DNA of 64,000 bases from Hyparrhenia diplandra (taxonomy: Eukaryota > Streptophyta > Magnoliopsida > Poales > Poaceae): assembly GCA_015847255.1 (NCBI GenBank), contig JADLZK010012338.1:154011-218010 (forward strand), given 5' to 3'. The notes under the pieces were generated by a model. That model made no database searches and had not been told where the DNA came from. It worked only from the letters and a program-made list of their open reading frames with translations. How positions within the stretch are numbered: position 1 is the stretch's first letter; the number at the start of each line of letters is the position of its first letter. The translations under genes and the position numbers were made by a program. Below are positions 42,703 through 54,203 of this stretch, in pieces.

Positions 42703-43620
42703 ATGGAGGAGCTAAGGTATTTCCCCAATTTACGGCGTGTTTGTTTTCTGCTGTGAATTTGTAGATAGGTTGGCTTGTTTATTTTCCCAATTCTGAGCAT
42801 GTTTATTTCTCTGCTTTGTGATTTGTAGGATAAATCGCAATAAATTGGAACTTGTTGTTAGAGTTTGTTCATTTTTAAACTTGTCGGACAATGGTTCAAA
42901 AACATGGTGTCAAGGTAGAACTTTGCCCGGCTAAGGTTATTGACCCCAAAAGTTTTAGGTTCTTTGCAACTAGTTGATTTCATTGGGGAGCATTGCTTTT
43001 GGGGGTTGAAGCAGTATGTTACATTGTGGCGTGATTTAGAGGATGATTCTATGGAAATTAAATCGGATGAAAATCTGTTGGAGTGGTTTCAACTCAATGA
43101 TAAGAGTGGGTTAGTATGTATCAATGCTTTCGGGTCAATGATTTTGAGGGGCCACTAGAGTTTTCTCCAACAAAGAGAAGGTTTCACCCTACTTTGAGGG
43201 GCTAATTTACTCTCAATTGAGGAGGCGGCAATGAGAGAGACACAAATAAAGAGCCACAACCCCACCTAAAAAAAAAGACATTGTTCTCCAAAAAAAAAGC
43301 TCGGCCAAAAGAAAGTGCTTTTGATGAAGAGGTACTTAGTGATAGCGGCTATGACAGCGACTTATTTTGCATCATCTAGTGCTTTTCTAATGATGCTTGG
43401 TCGACTCGACTCGAGTTTGATCGATGGTGAAATTGTTGATGAGGAAAATGAGTACGATCCTCCCATGTTTTTCGTATGATGCGATGATCCATGTATTGAT
43501 GTGAATGTGGTGTTCCCGGATGTGGATCGATTGCAAGTTATTACATGTTACACATTTCTCTGTCTTGCATAATCATGCTTTTGAAACCTTACAAAAGACA
43601 AGACCAGATTTAGGGCCATA
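42703..43620 (+). pseudogene. MULE (MuDR-type) transposase gene, 5' part, truncated
   Basis: A GC-rich leader precedes ATG 42703 (MEELR), a short first exon with a GT donor at 42717 and an AG acceptor before 42829. The next exon carries QLVDFIGEHCFWGLKQYVTL and KSDENLLEWFQLNDKSGLV in alternating frames. After that come EVLSDSGYDSD and then IDVNVVFPDVDRLQ, the start of a MuDR N-terminal region typical of plant Mutator-like transposases. Frames shift several times and there is a stop after FFATS. Homology ends at 43620 where the gypsy LTR begins, so zinc-binding and catalytic DDE regions are absent. Product: DNA transposase remnant, nuclear. Confidence 0.65.
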
Positions 43621-43958
43621 TGTTTTACGACGGTAGGAGCATTTTTGCCATGGGGCGAGCAGGCGGTTTATTCGAGCCTCGATGGACTGGAGCCCGGCAG
43701 TTTGTTGCGCGGTGACATTGAGCCGGGGTTTTTATCTTTGGTTCGAGCCCTCGATCAGGATCAGTAAAGACCTTTACGTCCAGTCGGCGTGAGCCTGTTT
43801 TGATTGATGGGGTTAGCCGAGAATCGGTACCCGGTGAAGCAAACGCGGTCGTGGCCAAGCTTGTGTTCTGTAATGTCGCGCTATGCGTTCGTGCTCTCCT
43901 CTACACCGGGTGTTCCTTGGCCGCCTTTTATAGTCTAAGGAGCCAAGGGAACTGTCAA
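43621..43958 (-). repeat. extra 338-bp copy of the LTR end (TATA, R, U5)
   Basis: This segment and 43959-44270 are tandem copies. Both start TGTTTTACGAC, contain GACATTGAGC and GTGTTCCTTGGCCGCC and carry the TATA box CTATAAAAGG (minus). The 5' LTR at 54204 has only one copy. It lies at the outer edge of the element, next to the MULE fragment. Confidence 0.85.
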
Positions 43959-44241
43959 TGTTTTACGACCGAGAGTCTGCCACGGGGTGAACCGGGCAGT
44001 TTGTTCGAACCTCGATGAACGGAGCCCGGCAATTTGTTCGCAGGTGACATTGAGCGGGGTTTTTATGCTGGTTCGGGCCCTCGATTAAGGATCGAGTAAA
44101 GACCTTACGTCGGTCGGCGTGAGCTTTGTTTTTTTGATTGATGGGGTTTAGAGGAGAATCGGCTATGAAGCCTAGCGCGGTAGGTGGCCAAGCTTGTGTT
44201 CTATGTGTTCGTGCTCTCCTCTATGAGGTGTTCCTTGGCCG

Positions 44242-44251
44242 CCTTTTATAG
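44242..44251 (-). promoter_or_regulatory. LTR A TATA box
   Basis: Minus-strand CTATAAAAGGCGGCC, about 285 bp before the LTR end. The duplicated copy is at 43924-43933 and the equivalent in the 5' LTR at 54484-54493. As part of a 3' LTR it would direct read-out transcription toward the MULE fragment. Confidence 0.7.
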
Positions 44252-46204
44252 TTTAAGGAGCCAAGGAACTTTGCGATCCTAGTCGGATCTGAGAGAGGGT
44301 TGTCCGTAGAGGAACCGAACACCCGAACTCTAAACAAGGTAACGACTAGTGTTCTATCTAATTACTTGAGAAGTCACCGTAGCTATGCTTCCATTGCCTT
44401 ACGGGAGTTGTTTGTGGCCCTTGAGGCTAGGATAGAACCCTGCGAACAACTTCAGTAGAGTTCTTTGGTGATCCTGTATTTACAAGCCCCCGAGCATCTC
44501 AATTTCGAGCCATGAGAGTTGTCTTGCTCTTCTCGGGCGAGGCCTTGATATGGTCTTCAAGATCATCTTCACAGTGCAATTTTGAAAAAAGTGCACCCGT
44601 AGGAGTGTAACCCGAGCTTCTTGCTTTTTGGCACAAAGAGGCTGGAAGGTCTTTGAGTTCTTTCCTCCGTCTTGAGTCCTTCTCGTCGCCGGACTCTTCT
44701 TTCTTGAAAGGAGAGCCTTGTTCCTTACCCCCGAGCATCTCATGTTTGAGTCATGAGAGTTATGCGCTCTTCTCGGATGTGGCCTTGGCGGTTCTTGTCG
44801 TCTTCATGCGGCGTGCACTTTTGTTGAAAAAGTGCACTGTAGGGTGTAACCCCAGAGCTTCTTGCTTTTTGGTACAAAATTTTGGAAGGTTTTGAGTTCT
44901 TCTCCTCCGTCTTGAATTCTTCTGCGTCGTCGGGCTCCTTTGAAAAAAAATCGTGCCCGGGTATCCTGTAGCCCCGAGCATCTAAGAGTTCTTTTTGTAA
45001 ATAGAGCTCTTAGAGGTTCTTCCTTTTCGGGATTTTGGCCGTTTCTCTTTTTCCGTGCGTTCACGGGAGTCGCGAGTGTGCTTTTCTTTGCGCTTCGTTT
45101 TTTAGGAAGCGTCGGTGCATGGCGATCATTGCCATAAATTCCATCACTGCGTGTTTTGAGGTGACGCTCCTTTTTGCTAGTTGCCTCGTCTTACGTGGAC
45201 TGGTCCATAGGCATGTTGGTTTTGCCTATAAATATGGCCCTTCTTGCCGTTGAGAAACGAGTGTCTTTCTTCTTCTCTGCTTCTTCTTCCTCTTGGTACT
45301 GTCTCTCTTCTTTTTTAGAAAAAACTTCTTTTCGACCGATCCATGGCGGTTCTCTTGAGTGAGTTGGATCAGCCTTGAGCGTCTTTTAGCCTTACGGAGT
45401 TCTTCTGCGAGTGAGGGATGTCTTGTGATCGGGAATAGCGGCCGGGGCTATTCCCGCGGCCGGTTCCACACCGGGGAAAGTTTGGGGAGTGAGTGCGGGA
45501 TGTCTAGTGATCTAAGATGATCTCCTCTCCTCCTTCGTTTTTCTTGGTGTGGGGGGTAGGGTTCTTTTTGGTTACCCTCACGAGCCTCTTTGGTCTACTT
45601 CCTCCGCTTGGGTAGACATATGCCGGCTTCCCAACCGGTATTGGTCGTGCTTCGTCTTGAGGGGAAGGTTGTGCCTTTTAAAGGAATTGCTGAAGATGGT
45701 GCTCTTTGGGTGCGCTTCCTTCTACTCTTTGTGGAGTTGGCGCTCCCTTTGGGCTCTTTTCATCTGCTGCGATCATGGTGAACTCCGGGCCTTACGTAGA
45801 GGGTTCTTTTCTTCGCCCGGGTAAACTTATCTTGATCCTGGGGTCCATTATTTTGCCGTCGTCGGGGTTCTTGAGCTCAGTGTTTATGGACTTGGGCGCA
45901 AAGGGTCTTGACTTCAGTAGCCTTGAGTTGTTGAGACTCGGGCTCTTGGGGTTCAGAATCTGGTCGGGCGCTCCGTCTTCTTCGCCGTTGGATCGGTTTT
46001 TTTGGGTTTCTCACGCCTACGGTGTTGTACTCTTTAGGATTGTAGGGCCCCGAGGTCTTCTTTGTATCTTATGCGTGGGAGTTCTTGTTGGGCTCCCCGT
46101 GCATCTAGTCTTCTTTGTATCTTGTAGGGAGTTGTTTCCCATGTAACTTGTAATCTTCAAGATGTTGAAAAAAGATGTCTGTCCCTTATCCATCTTGCAA
46201 TTGT

Positions 46205-47130
46205 CACTTCTTGTATGATTCTGATCTGCCTTCGTGCAGACTTGTTTGCGGTTGTTCTCTGCTTGCTCTTGAAGTGATCATCCGGGTTGTTTTCCTCGAT
46301 AACTTGTTGCGATTGCGCCTTTAGAGTTCTTCCTTAGGCTTCGGCTCTTATCTCCTTCTTGTAGACTTCGTGCCGAGTTGTTTGGAGTCATGCTCTATGA
46401 CATCAGTGTTGTTTCATCTGATGATTCAGCTCGCCTTTCTGTAGACTTGGCTGTAGATAGTGTTGAAGTCTTGCTTCGAGTCGTTAGGGTTGTTTTCCTG
46501 ACTTGTCAGCTTGTCTTCTTGTAGACCCGCTGGAGATAGCATAGGATCTTGTCCTTGTGCGCCTTTGGGTTGTTTCTTCCTTGGTGCGTCGGCTGGCCTG
46601 TTCATAGGTCTTGCCATAGTAGATTGGAGTCTTGCTTGATTGCTTTAGAGTTCTTTCTTCGAAGGAAGGAATCAGCTTGCCTTTTACGTAGACTTGGGTG
46701 AGGATAGTTGTAGGGGTCTGCTCCGTTTTGTCGGTGTTCATATCTTCGACAAATGACTTCTGTCTTCTTCTTTAGACTTGTCATGATGATTGGAGACTTG
46801 CTCTTGAATTCGAGTTGTTCTTTACGGAGTATCGGCTTGTCTTTTTCGTAGATTATTTGAAGGTGATGGAGTCTTGCTCACGGTCTTGGGGGTTGTTTCT
46901 TGTGAAGATCCAGCTCGTCTTTTCTATAGACTGGCTGGTGTTGGTGGAGTCTTGCTCCTAGTCTTGAAGACTAGCTGGTGTTGGTGGAGGCTTGCTCTGG
47001 TCTTGAGGGTTGTTTCTTACGAAGATTCATTTCGTCCTTACGTGGACTTCTTGATGGTGGTTGGGTCATCCCCATGTTGCGGGGTTGTTTTCCTCGGCAT
47101 GTGACTTGTGTCTTCTTCTAAGACTTGTCA
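46205..47130 (-). repeat. U3 minisatellite in LTR A (about 75-95 bp units)
   Basis: About eleven degenerate units are each marked by TGTAGACTTG-, GGAGTCTTGCT- and GGGTTGTTTC-like words. The same array occurs in LTR B (56660-57665) and LTR C (60243-61200). It lies in the U3 part upstream of the promoter and could act as an enhancer; this is inference. Confidence 0.8.
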
Positions 47131-47952
47131 CGATTGTTGAGGAAGGTTTCTCGGGCGTTTCGGTTTCTCCTTTTAGGCCCTCTAAGCGTTGTCTTTTCTT
47201 AGGCGTGCTAGTGTAATTTGGTGGAGTCGTGCTCGAAAGAGTTGTTCTAACTTCGGGGTTGCGCTTCTGGGCTAGGGCTCTCCCATCTTTGTCGGTGGAC
47301 TATTCACATGGCGTCCCTTGTAAGGTTCTCGGTCGGGCCCATTTAAGTGCAGCTGCGGACTGAAGGTCAAGATGGTTGGGTTCCTATTTCATAACACTTT
47401 GCAATCCACCTTGCCTGGTTTGGGCTGCTCTCGCTTTACGAGAGACTTATGTGAGGCGATGGGTTTCTATTTCACAACACTACACCGTTCGCGCTGATTT
47501 GAAAGGCCGTCGCCGTCATTGGACATAGTGGCACTTTACGGACCCTCGATGGCCTCTGCGACCTAGGCGGGCGATCCCAGCGTCCTCTTTTCTCAAAAGT
47601 CGAAGTTCGATCTTCGCTAGGATTTAAGGTGTGGATGCTATTCGAGCTAGGGCGTCGTGTGGTTCCACCCTTGGAATTTGACCTCCGTTACGGTGGTCGG
47701 GGGTTGCCTTCTTTTTGGTCGACATCTTTCAAGGTGAAAGCGCCAATTCGGGCTGTTTGTTCATCTCCCTTGGGAGGCATGCGGCTATACTTTTGGCGAC
47801 TTGTTTTTGGTGGAAGTGCTTGGTAGCGCGTATTTGGTGACCTTTCCCTGTTGGTTGGTGGGAGTTCTTCTCGGGCTTGATCTTCTTCTTGTTGAAGTGT
47901 CGGAGAGTTGTTTTTACGTTACGCTTCTTTCTCATTTGCCTTGAGTTCCTCG

Positions 47953-49203
47953 ATTCACGGGTAGAACCTTACGAGGTTGGCTTATGTGCGGGGAGTTTTA
48001 CGATTTCTTCTCCTTGCATGGTCATCGGTTCGTAGGTTCACGGTCGGTACTCTTTTGGCGATGTATGGTCCTTCCCATTTAAAATTTTGAGCAATGTGTG
48101 CTTGCCTTCCGTCTTTTGATTTCTCTTGAGTACTTGATCTCGGGTTGAGGTTTTTCTTGGGCGTGTGCTCTTGTCATAATGCCTTCTTAGTCCTTTGCGG
48201 ATATCTTGCGCTCACGGAGGATTGCATTCGATCGGCGTCTTACGCCGCGGTCGATTTTTAGTCTTCTTGTCTGTTCTCCTTCTCCTTCTTCAAATTGCTT
48301 TCGATCCTTGGAAGCTCCATATAGTAGAATGCCGGTAGGAAGGGTGAGTAGCTTTGTTGCTCTGTGATTTGAGTTCTTAGGCCCCGGGCGACTTTTGGAA
48401 GTTCTTCAATCCATTTTGCGCGTCGTAGTCTTTAAGTTCTTCATATAGTCTTGGCTTTTAGTCCGGCAAGGATGAGTCCGTTAGCTCTTTTCGACTTGTC
48501 CGTTAGCTTTGAGGATGTGCCCGCGAGGCGTAGTCTATCCGTATGCCACAATCTTGTGCCCAATCTTGAATTCTGGCTGCTTTGTGAGCGGTGATCAGGG
48601 TCGGTGATGATCTGTTGGGCATCGAATGCGTGCATGATCTCTTGGATGAACTTCATTTGCCTTGGTGGGCTGAAGGTGACCAATGGCTTGTATTCTATCC
48701 ATTTGGTGAATTTGTCGATGGCGGCGTAGATGTATTCATATCCTCCTTTGGCTCTTTTTAAGTGGTCCGACTTGATCTAGTCCCGGCACAAAAAAGGCCA
48801 TGATGGTGCATCTTGATTAAGTTGTGGTGGCACATGCGCTTGTCTTTGCGAACATCGGCATCCTTTGCATCTTCGACCCGAGTTCTTCTGCGTCTTTGAG
48901 AATTTTGTTGGCGGTAGTATCCGGTTACGAATGCTTTTCCCGCGAGGGTTCTTGGCTGCGTGGTTTTCCACGGCATCGAGTGGATTTCTTGTAGGATGTC
49001 TTTTCCTTCTTGAGCTTATGCATTTGAGTAGTACTCGATGATCTTTGCTCTCTTGTAGGGATTTTTTTTCTCCGATGAGCACGTAGTTCTTGCTTCTTCT
49101 CAAGATCCTTGTTGCCGGCTTTGTCATCGGGTAGCGTCTTGTTCTTGATGAAGTTAATGATGTCTTCGATCCGGGGGTTGTTACGTGATGGGGAGATTAT
49201 CAT
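47953..49203 (-). pseudogene. int: gypsy integrase, frameshifted
   Basis: Integrase inserts the element's DNA into the chromosome. Minus-strand order: linker IINFIKNKTLPDDKAGNKD (about 49170), the zinc-finger area with PWKTTQPRTLAGKAFVTGYY (48975-48920) where several His/Cys cannot be aligned, the core beginning KRAKGGYEYIYAAIDKFTKW (about 48760) and FIQEIMHAFDAQQIITD (about 48650), then the C-terminal domain ending near 47953. The second catalytic Asp and the Glu could not be placed with certainty because of frameshifts. Homologous C-terminal copies at 58485-59160 and 62020-62676 are better preserved. Confidence 0.75.
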
Positions 49204-49371
49204 TCGCCGTTTAGGGCTGATTGCTCCATCTTTGTCTTCTTACGGGTTCCTTTGATAGATGGTTTCAAGAGCTCTTGACGAATACTCTGGTGGGACTTGT
49301 GCTTTTGTCGGATCGAGTTTGGCTAGCGCGTCTGGCTGCCGCGTTTCGCATCCTGAGCGCGTGTAGGATTT

Positions 49372-49700
49372 CTAGGCCTTGGAAGTTTTTTTTTTTCGGG
49401 TTGCGTGCTTATACAGCGCCAATAGAGGCCCATGTTGTCCTTTATGCGGTCGGTCCTTGTTGACTTGATTGATGACAACGGTAGTCATCGTATACTTGTA
49501 GTCTCTTGATTCCCGAGTTCTTGCTATCTTGAGGCCGTGGATGAGTGCTTCATATTCGGCCTCGTTGTTTGTAGCTTGCCACATGATTTGCGGCAAGTAC
49601 TTGAGTTGTCTTCCTTACGGAGATATGAATAAAATCCGGCTCCTGCCCCCTAGCTTCAGCGATCCATCAAAGTACATGTTCAATGCTTCTTGAAGTCGTC
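49372..49700 (-). pseudogene. RNase H domain of gypsy pol
   Basis: The minus frame contains ATNNEAEYEALIHGLKIAR, then TTVVINQVNK, the RNase H pattern of Tat/RIRE2-type elements (Glu in NEAEYEAL; the Asp of the usual DSxLVVNQ block is lost to a changed TTVVINQVN). It would remove the RNA strand during reverse transcription. It lies between RT and integrase as expected. Confidence 0.75.
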
Positions 49701-50179
49701 GGATATGGGTTGTTGGAGCTCCGTCCATTCAGCGATGAAATCACGGAAGTGCACGGGATTTGATTGCTCTTCTCGGGGTGAACTCTAGATTCAATGCTCC
49801 AGAGTTCTCACGCCCACTTTGATATTTGGCTTGTTGAATCTACGTTTCCTCGGGATATCGCCTAGTGGTGAGTCGATCCTGCTTGTAATCTTAATAATTT
49901 TTTGTCAAAGTAGTGTCGAAGCTTCCTTGATGTGATCGGTATGGAATAGAGTAGTTTTTATCGTGAGGGGTATCAAGCCTTGGACTCGGATAGGACCTCG
50001 CTCACGTAGTAAAGCGGCCTCCTCGAACTTTCTTTGAGTTGTCAGAGCTCTTCTCTCTCCACGATGATTCTTTGAGGCCGACCCTTTGTATTTGTTCTTT
50101 GCTATGTAGGCGGGGAGTTCTTCTTGATCCTTTGGAGGTGTTAGGAATTTGGATTTTGTTGTAAGGTATTGTTTGAGTT

Positions 50180-51053
50180 CTTCAAGCGCCTTGTCGCATC
50201 ATCCGTCCATTTTGAATTCTCCTTTGGTCTTGATGAGTTTGAAGAAGGGTAGCCCTTTCTCTCAAGCTTGGATATGAATCATTGAGTCTTTGCCATGCAT
50301 CTGTGAGCTTACGGGCGTCCTTGGCAGCCGGGGTTGTGTCATCTCGGTGATTGCTTTTGATTTGCTTGGTCTTTGGCTTCAATGCCTCATTCAATGGCGA
50401 CCAAGAAACCCGATGGCTGCCCGATGGTACTCCAAAGGCGCATTTGGTTGGATTGAGCTTCCATTTCCACTTGTTGAGGTTCTTGAAAGTCTCTTCGGAT
50501 CTTGAATCGGAGTTTTACGGTTCTCTTGTTTTCACCACTCGTCGTCTCACGTATGCCGGCATTTTTGCCAATCGCTCTCTAAACAACGTATGGCTCTTTG
50601 ATCACGTTGCTCGTTTTTCAATCGAAGGACATTGTTTTGTAGCGATGTAGGCACCGAAGGGGGTGATAAAGAGGTTTTGCTCTGATCTTCTTTCTTCGGT
50701 AGCGATCTAGTGGTATCTGGTAACAATCCAAGAATGATAATAGAGCTGATCTTTGTGGAGTCCACTATGCGGTCGATCCTTGGTAGCGAAGGGATCTATT
50801 AGGCGATGTTTATTCGGTGCGTGTAGTCCACACATTCGCCAATCACGAGGTGTTCTTCTTACGGACGGAAGCTGGGTTGGCTAGCCCGGTCGGGATGTAG
50901 GATTTCTCGATGAATCTGCTGCTTGAGTAGTTTCGCAATTTCCTTCTTGTTGGCTTCCTTCTTTTCTAGTGAGAACCTCCTTAGTCTTTGCTTGATGGGT
51001 TTGGATCCCATATTGATGTCGGTCACGTGCTCGGCCCGGCTCCCTTGGGACAC
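50180..51053 (-). pseudogene. reverse transcriptase of gypsy pol, frameshifted
   Basis: The N-terminus KPIKQRLRRFSLEKKEANKK and EIAKLLKQQIHREILHPDRA (51010-50895) is the conserved start of plant gypsy RT. WRMCVDYT (about 50850), LLSFLD (about 50720) and TMSFD (about 50640) follow in other frames. The catalytic YVDD segment (about 50527-50556) reads as YVRRRVVKT in one frame; a one-base change separates it from the normal motif, so the enzyme is inactive as read. Downstream, GFLVAIE matches the GFLVSxxGIE block. Confidence 0.8.
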
Positions 51054-51269
51054 TTAGGGCATGCTGCGGTTTCGAGGCGAATATTTCTGTCTTTGTCTTA
51101 GGAAGGCGGTGGCGCGAGTTCCTATTTTGGAGATAGATGAAGTGATGATCGCCGTCTTAGATGGATCGCCCGTGCGTAGGTCGATGTGCTTGGCGTCGGC
51201 TTCTTCTGAGTGGGATCGGGATTGCTTGCTTCTTGGGCGGTATCTCGAGTTCTTACGGATTTGTCTCCT

Positions 51270-51760
51270 CTACCATTTGATTGAGTTCCTTTTTCTCCAA
51301 GAGCTCTCCCATCTTGTTTGCAATCCCCACGGCTTATGCGTCACACTTTCGAAAAGCCTTTTTGAGGTCCCCTTTGATGGAAGAACCCCAAATGGTGCCG
51401 GCATCTTTAGTAGAAGATCACGGGTAGTGTGGAATAGCCATGAATTTTGCAATAGCGAGGTCTTCCCATGATGGCGTGATATGGTGACTCGAGATACGCC
51501 ACCTCGAATTTGATGTACTCTGTCGGTGGTGGATGGAGATCCAAATGTTTGGCAAGGTGACTTGTCAAGCTGGTATGGTACGCTTTCGTCGGGTACTATC
51601 CAGTAGAAAAGTCTTTGGAAGAGCAATTAACCGGGAGAGGTCTAGTCCCATCTTGTCGGTGTTTACGAGAATATGATGTTCATTACGCTCCACCATCGAT
51701 CAATACCTTGGTAGCCCGGTTACTCCGGCTATTGTAGGTTCGGTACCAAAGTGCAGAACT
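51270..51760 (-). pseudogene. gypsy aspartic protease region
   Basis: Segments DKMGLDLSRLIALPKTF (about 51650), QTFGSPSTTDRV (about 51545) and KFMAIPHY followed by LLKMPAPFGVLPSKG (about 51450-51370) fit the second half of plant gypsy protease and its linker to RT. The catalytic D-S/T-G triad lies further upstream (51700-51800) and was not clearly identified. Frames change at least three times. Confidence 0.65.
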
Positions 51761-52099
51761 GCGTTGCCCACACTCGTCCATTGATCCTCCACGGTGAATT
51801 GAATCGGGTATTGGGACCAATTGAGAATGCCGTGGTGTTGCGGGTTCTGCTTTGCCATGATTGATCGGTGCTAGCTTATCTTGTCTCTTGCTCTTTGATC
51901 CGGGTACTCGAGGAGAATATGGCGTTCAAGGATCTTGTTGCTTTACGGAATCCCCATCTTTGGCTCTTATTTGGCTTCTTCTTTGTTTTCTTGATTGTTC
52001 CCCTTACGGCCGAGTTGTTTCCTCCCTTGTACCTTTCACGGAATGTGGAGCGATTTAGAGCGTGTCTTGAGCTCGGGGTGATAGATGCAAGGTAGGTCT

Positions 52100-54136
52100 T
52101 CTAGCTTGATATTATACATTCTGTCGCCGTTGTTGTTGTTGTTGAACCTTTGTTTGTAGGGTTTCTTCGACTTCTTCGCCATTGCGGCGGTGTTGTCTGG
52201 TTTTCGCTTCTTTTCTTTGTTGAGGGTTGTTACGCTCTTTCTTGGACTTCTGAGTTCTTTCTTTTGGAAGGCGATCTCGGGTTCTTTCTTCGGCTCCGAT
52301 CATCTTCTCAATGATAAGCTTGAGGCGCTTTCGTTTGTCCTTGGGTTGTCTTTTAGAAATCAGAAGGCTGCCATCTTGAGAAAATTCCATTCGAAGGCAT
52401 CTATCACTTCCCTTTCGGTGATATCATGTACTTGGGATCTCATCTCCCCAAATCTTCGGTAGTAATCTCTCAAGGATTCTCCGGAAACGCTTGAGGCTTT
52501 TATTTTCGGCTGAGTAATAGGATGGGTGATGATTCTGAGGATTCTTTGCCGGGAATGCTTTTACGCAAGTCTTCGATGTCGGATTGAGCCCTCTTCGATC
52601 TTGTCGAACCATTGGGCCGGTAGAGCCTCTAGGGCCATAGGAAGAAGGCGACTTTTTGCGTCATCATCTCCTCGGCCCGGCTCAATGGATTGCGGTAGAC
52701 TTCGAGCCATTGTCTTGGCTCTGTTTTCCCCATCGTATTTCGAGTGGTTTGGCCAGTTTGAACTTTGGGGGTAGTTTGACTTCTTGCAATCTTTCAGCGA
52801 AGCAAGGAAATCTGTCGTAGCTTCCGTCGTTCTTCCTTCAAGTCCTCTCGAGGGTTCCTCCTCTCTCGGATGAGTTCAAGTAGGTCGATATGTTGACTCT
52901 GCCGACTTCTTCTCGTCGGCTTGGTCTTGGGCGGGACTTTCCTCTCGGGGTCTCAGTGCTTGTCTACCATCCCTCGGGGTGGCGGAGTTGTTGGAACATA
53001 CCGGCCTTCGGCTGTCGAAGATGTTGGATCGACTTCTTACCGTGCATGAAGGCTGTTGCGCCATTGGTGTGATGTGCGGGATCTCTTTCCACGGGTAGCC
53101 TTACGCAAGGCCTCCTTGATGAGCCTCTCCTCGTCATTTAGGTCTATAGCGATCTTGGGGCGGTCAATCAACCCTTGCGGCCTTTCGGGTTGCTCGTTGA
53201 TCGTCTTCGGCTTCTCTTTTGGACTTTAGCCTTTTCGTATTTGTGTAGATCGGCTTGGTATTTGTTCGGGGCTTGCATGCGGCGCATTTGCCTTACTGAT
53301 TTGGCGTCCTCCTTGACTTGTTCCTTTTCAGCCTTTCTTGATGTTGGTGTTTTCCTTCGTCTTTAAAAAGGGTTCTTTAGATCGTAGAGATGTTTGATAG
53401 GCCTTGTCCGGTGGACGATGTCAAGGGCATAAATTACGGTGCAAATTAAGTGGGGTCTTATTTGTAGCCACCATAATGATTTCATCGGCGACCGTAGCCT
53501 TGAGCGCCACTCCTTCCGTCTAGGGTAGATCTGCGATGTTGGTCCTCCACTGGTCATCCTTGTTGTCTTCTGATCGGCCTGTCGGGGTTCTTGGCGATGG
53601 ATGATGCATTCCTCACGGGGTTCTTGTTAAGATATGAGCCCTCTTTGCGCGCCCTCCAAAGGAATCTCAATCTTCTCTTGATCGTCTTGGCGGCTTCTTG
53701 AATCTGTGAGCAGCTGAGTTTGCGTAGCCACAGTAGGCGAAGAAAAGATGTCTGGTGGTGTCGAGGTTATATCAAATTCGCCTTCTTTTCCCGAGTCGAG
53801 GTAGCTTTTGATCAAAAAGTTTCGGTTGGAGTAATTTCCTTATCTGGTCGAATTAGGAGTTGTGCTTTGAGTCGCTCTTGGAGTAAAACTTTTGAGCCAC
53901 TGGTTGTCCACCTTCCCGAGCCGGTTTAGGGTTTGGGTCTTTCTGCGTGAGACTCGAGGCGGGTTTCGAGCTTGTTCTCCGTCTTGAGCGCCGGTAAGCG
54001 TCGATTTCTTTGGAGCTTCGGTGGTTCGGTTCTAGCCGATCTTGGGTTCCTCGATGATGCGACGAGCCTTGCCGTCGTTGTTGACCTCGCAAGCCCATGT
54101 TCGAAGATGATCGTCTTCCTCATTTGGTGAACTCAT
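52100..54136 (-). pseudogene. gag: gypsy gag, frameshifted
   Basis: Begins at ATG 54136 (MSSPNEEDDHLRTWACEVNN), about 70 bases downstream of the LTR and primer site on the minus strand. The capsid region near 52450-52400 has SLRDYYRRFGEMRSQ-like sequence followed by EREVIDAFEW. The C-terminal part (about 52190-52100) has KKSKKPYKQRFNNNN, then YNIKLEDLPC, typical of gypsy Gag ends. Many frame changes prevent a continuous product. Role: particle assembly for the element. Confidence 0.65.
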
Positions 54137-54180
54137 GATGTAGGTGGTCCGCCCGGACTCTCGTTTGAAATTCGGCGAGC

Positions 54181-54203
54181 CCCTACGGCGCGCCCGGTAT
54201 CGA
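54181..54203 (-). other. primer-binding site region of the gypsy element
   Basis: Directly after the LTR end (CAGAAACA on the minus strand) comes TCGATACCGGGCGCGCC followed by GTAGGGG, close to the TGGCGCGCC-AGGTAGGGG primer region of RIRE2/Tat-like elements. It supports the LTR B edge at 54204 and the lineage. Confidence 0.55.

Larger units (their letters stand above)
43959..47579 (-). repeat. LTR A (3' LTR), minus orientation
   Basis: It aligns with LTR B through long shared stretches such as CTATAAATATGGCC (45228), ACGTGGACTGGTCCATAGG and TGGCACTTTACGGACCCTCG. The end at 43959 is TG on the plus strand. The start near 47579 is a proposal based on TGGGATCGCC next to a purine-rich GAGAAAAGAGGACGC. 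It contains two 240-bp repeats (44480-44990) and a minisatellite (46205-47130). Confidence 0.7.

Noticed and set aside
42198..42715. Overlapping GC-rich frames before the MULE gene
   Set aside because: Low complexity and in the position of a MULE terminal region and 5' leader. Not supported as genes.
44480..46146. Many short frames in LTR A on both strands
   Set aside because: They arise from the tandem repeats of the LTR and recur with changes in LTR B and C without frame conservation.
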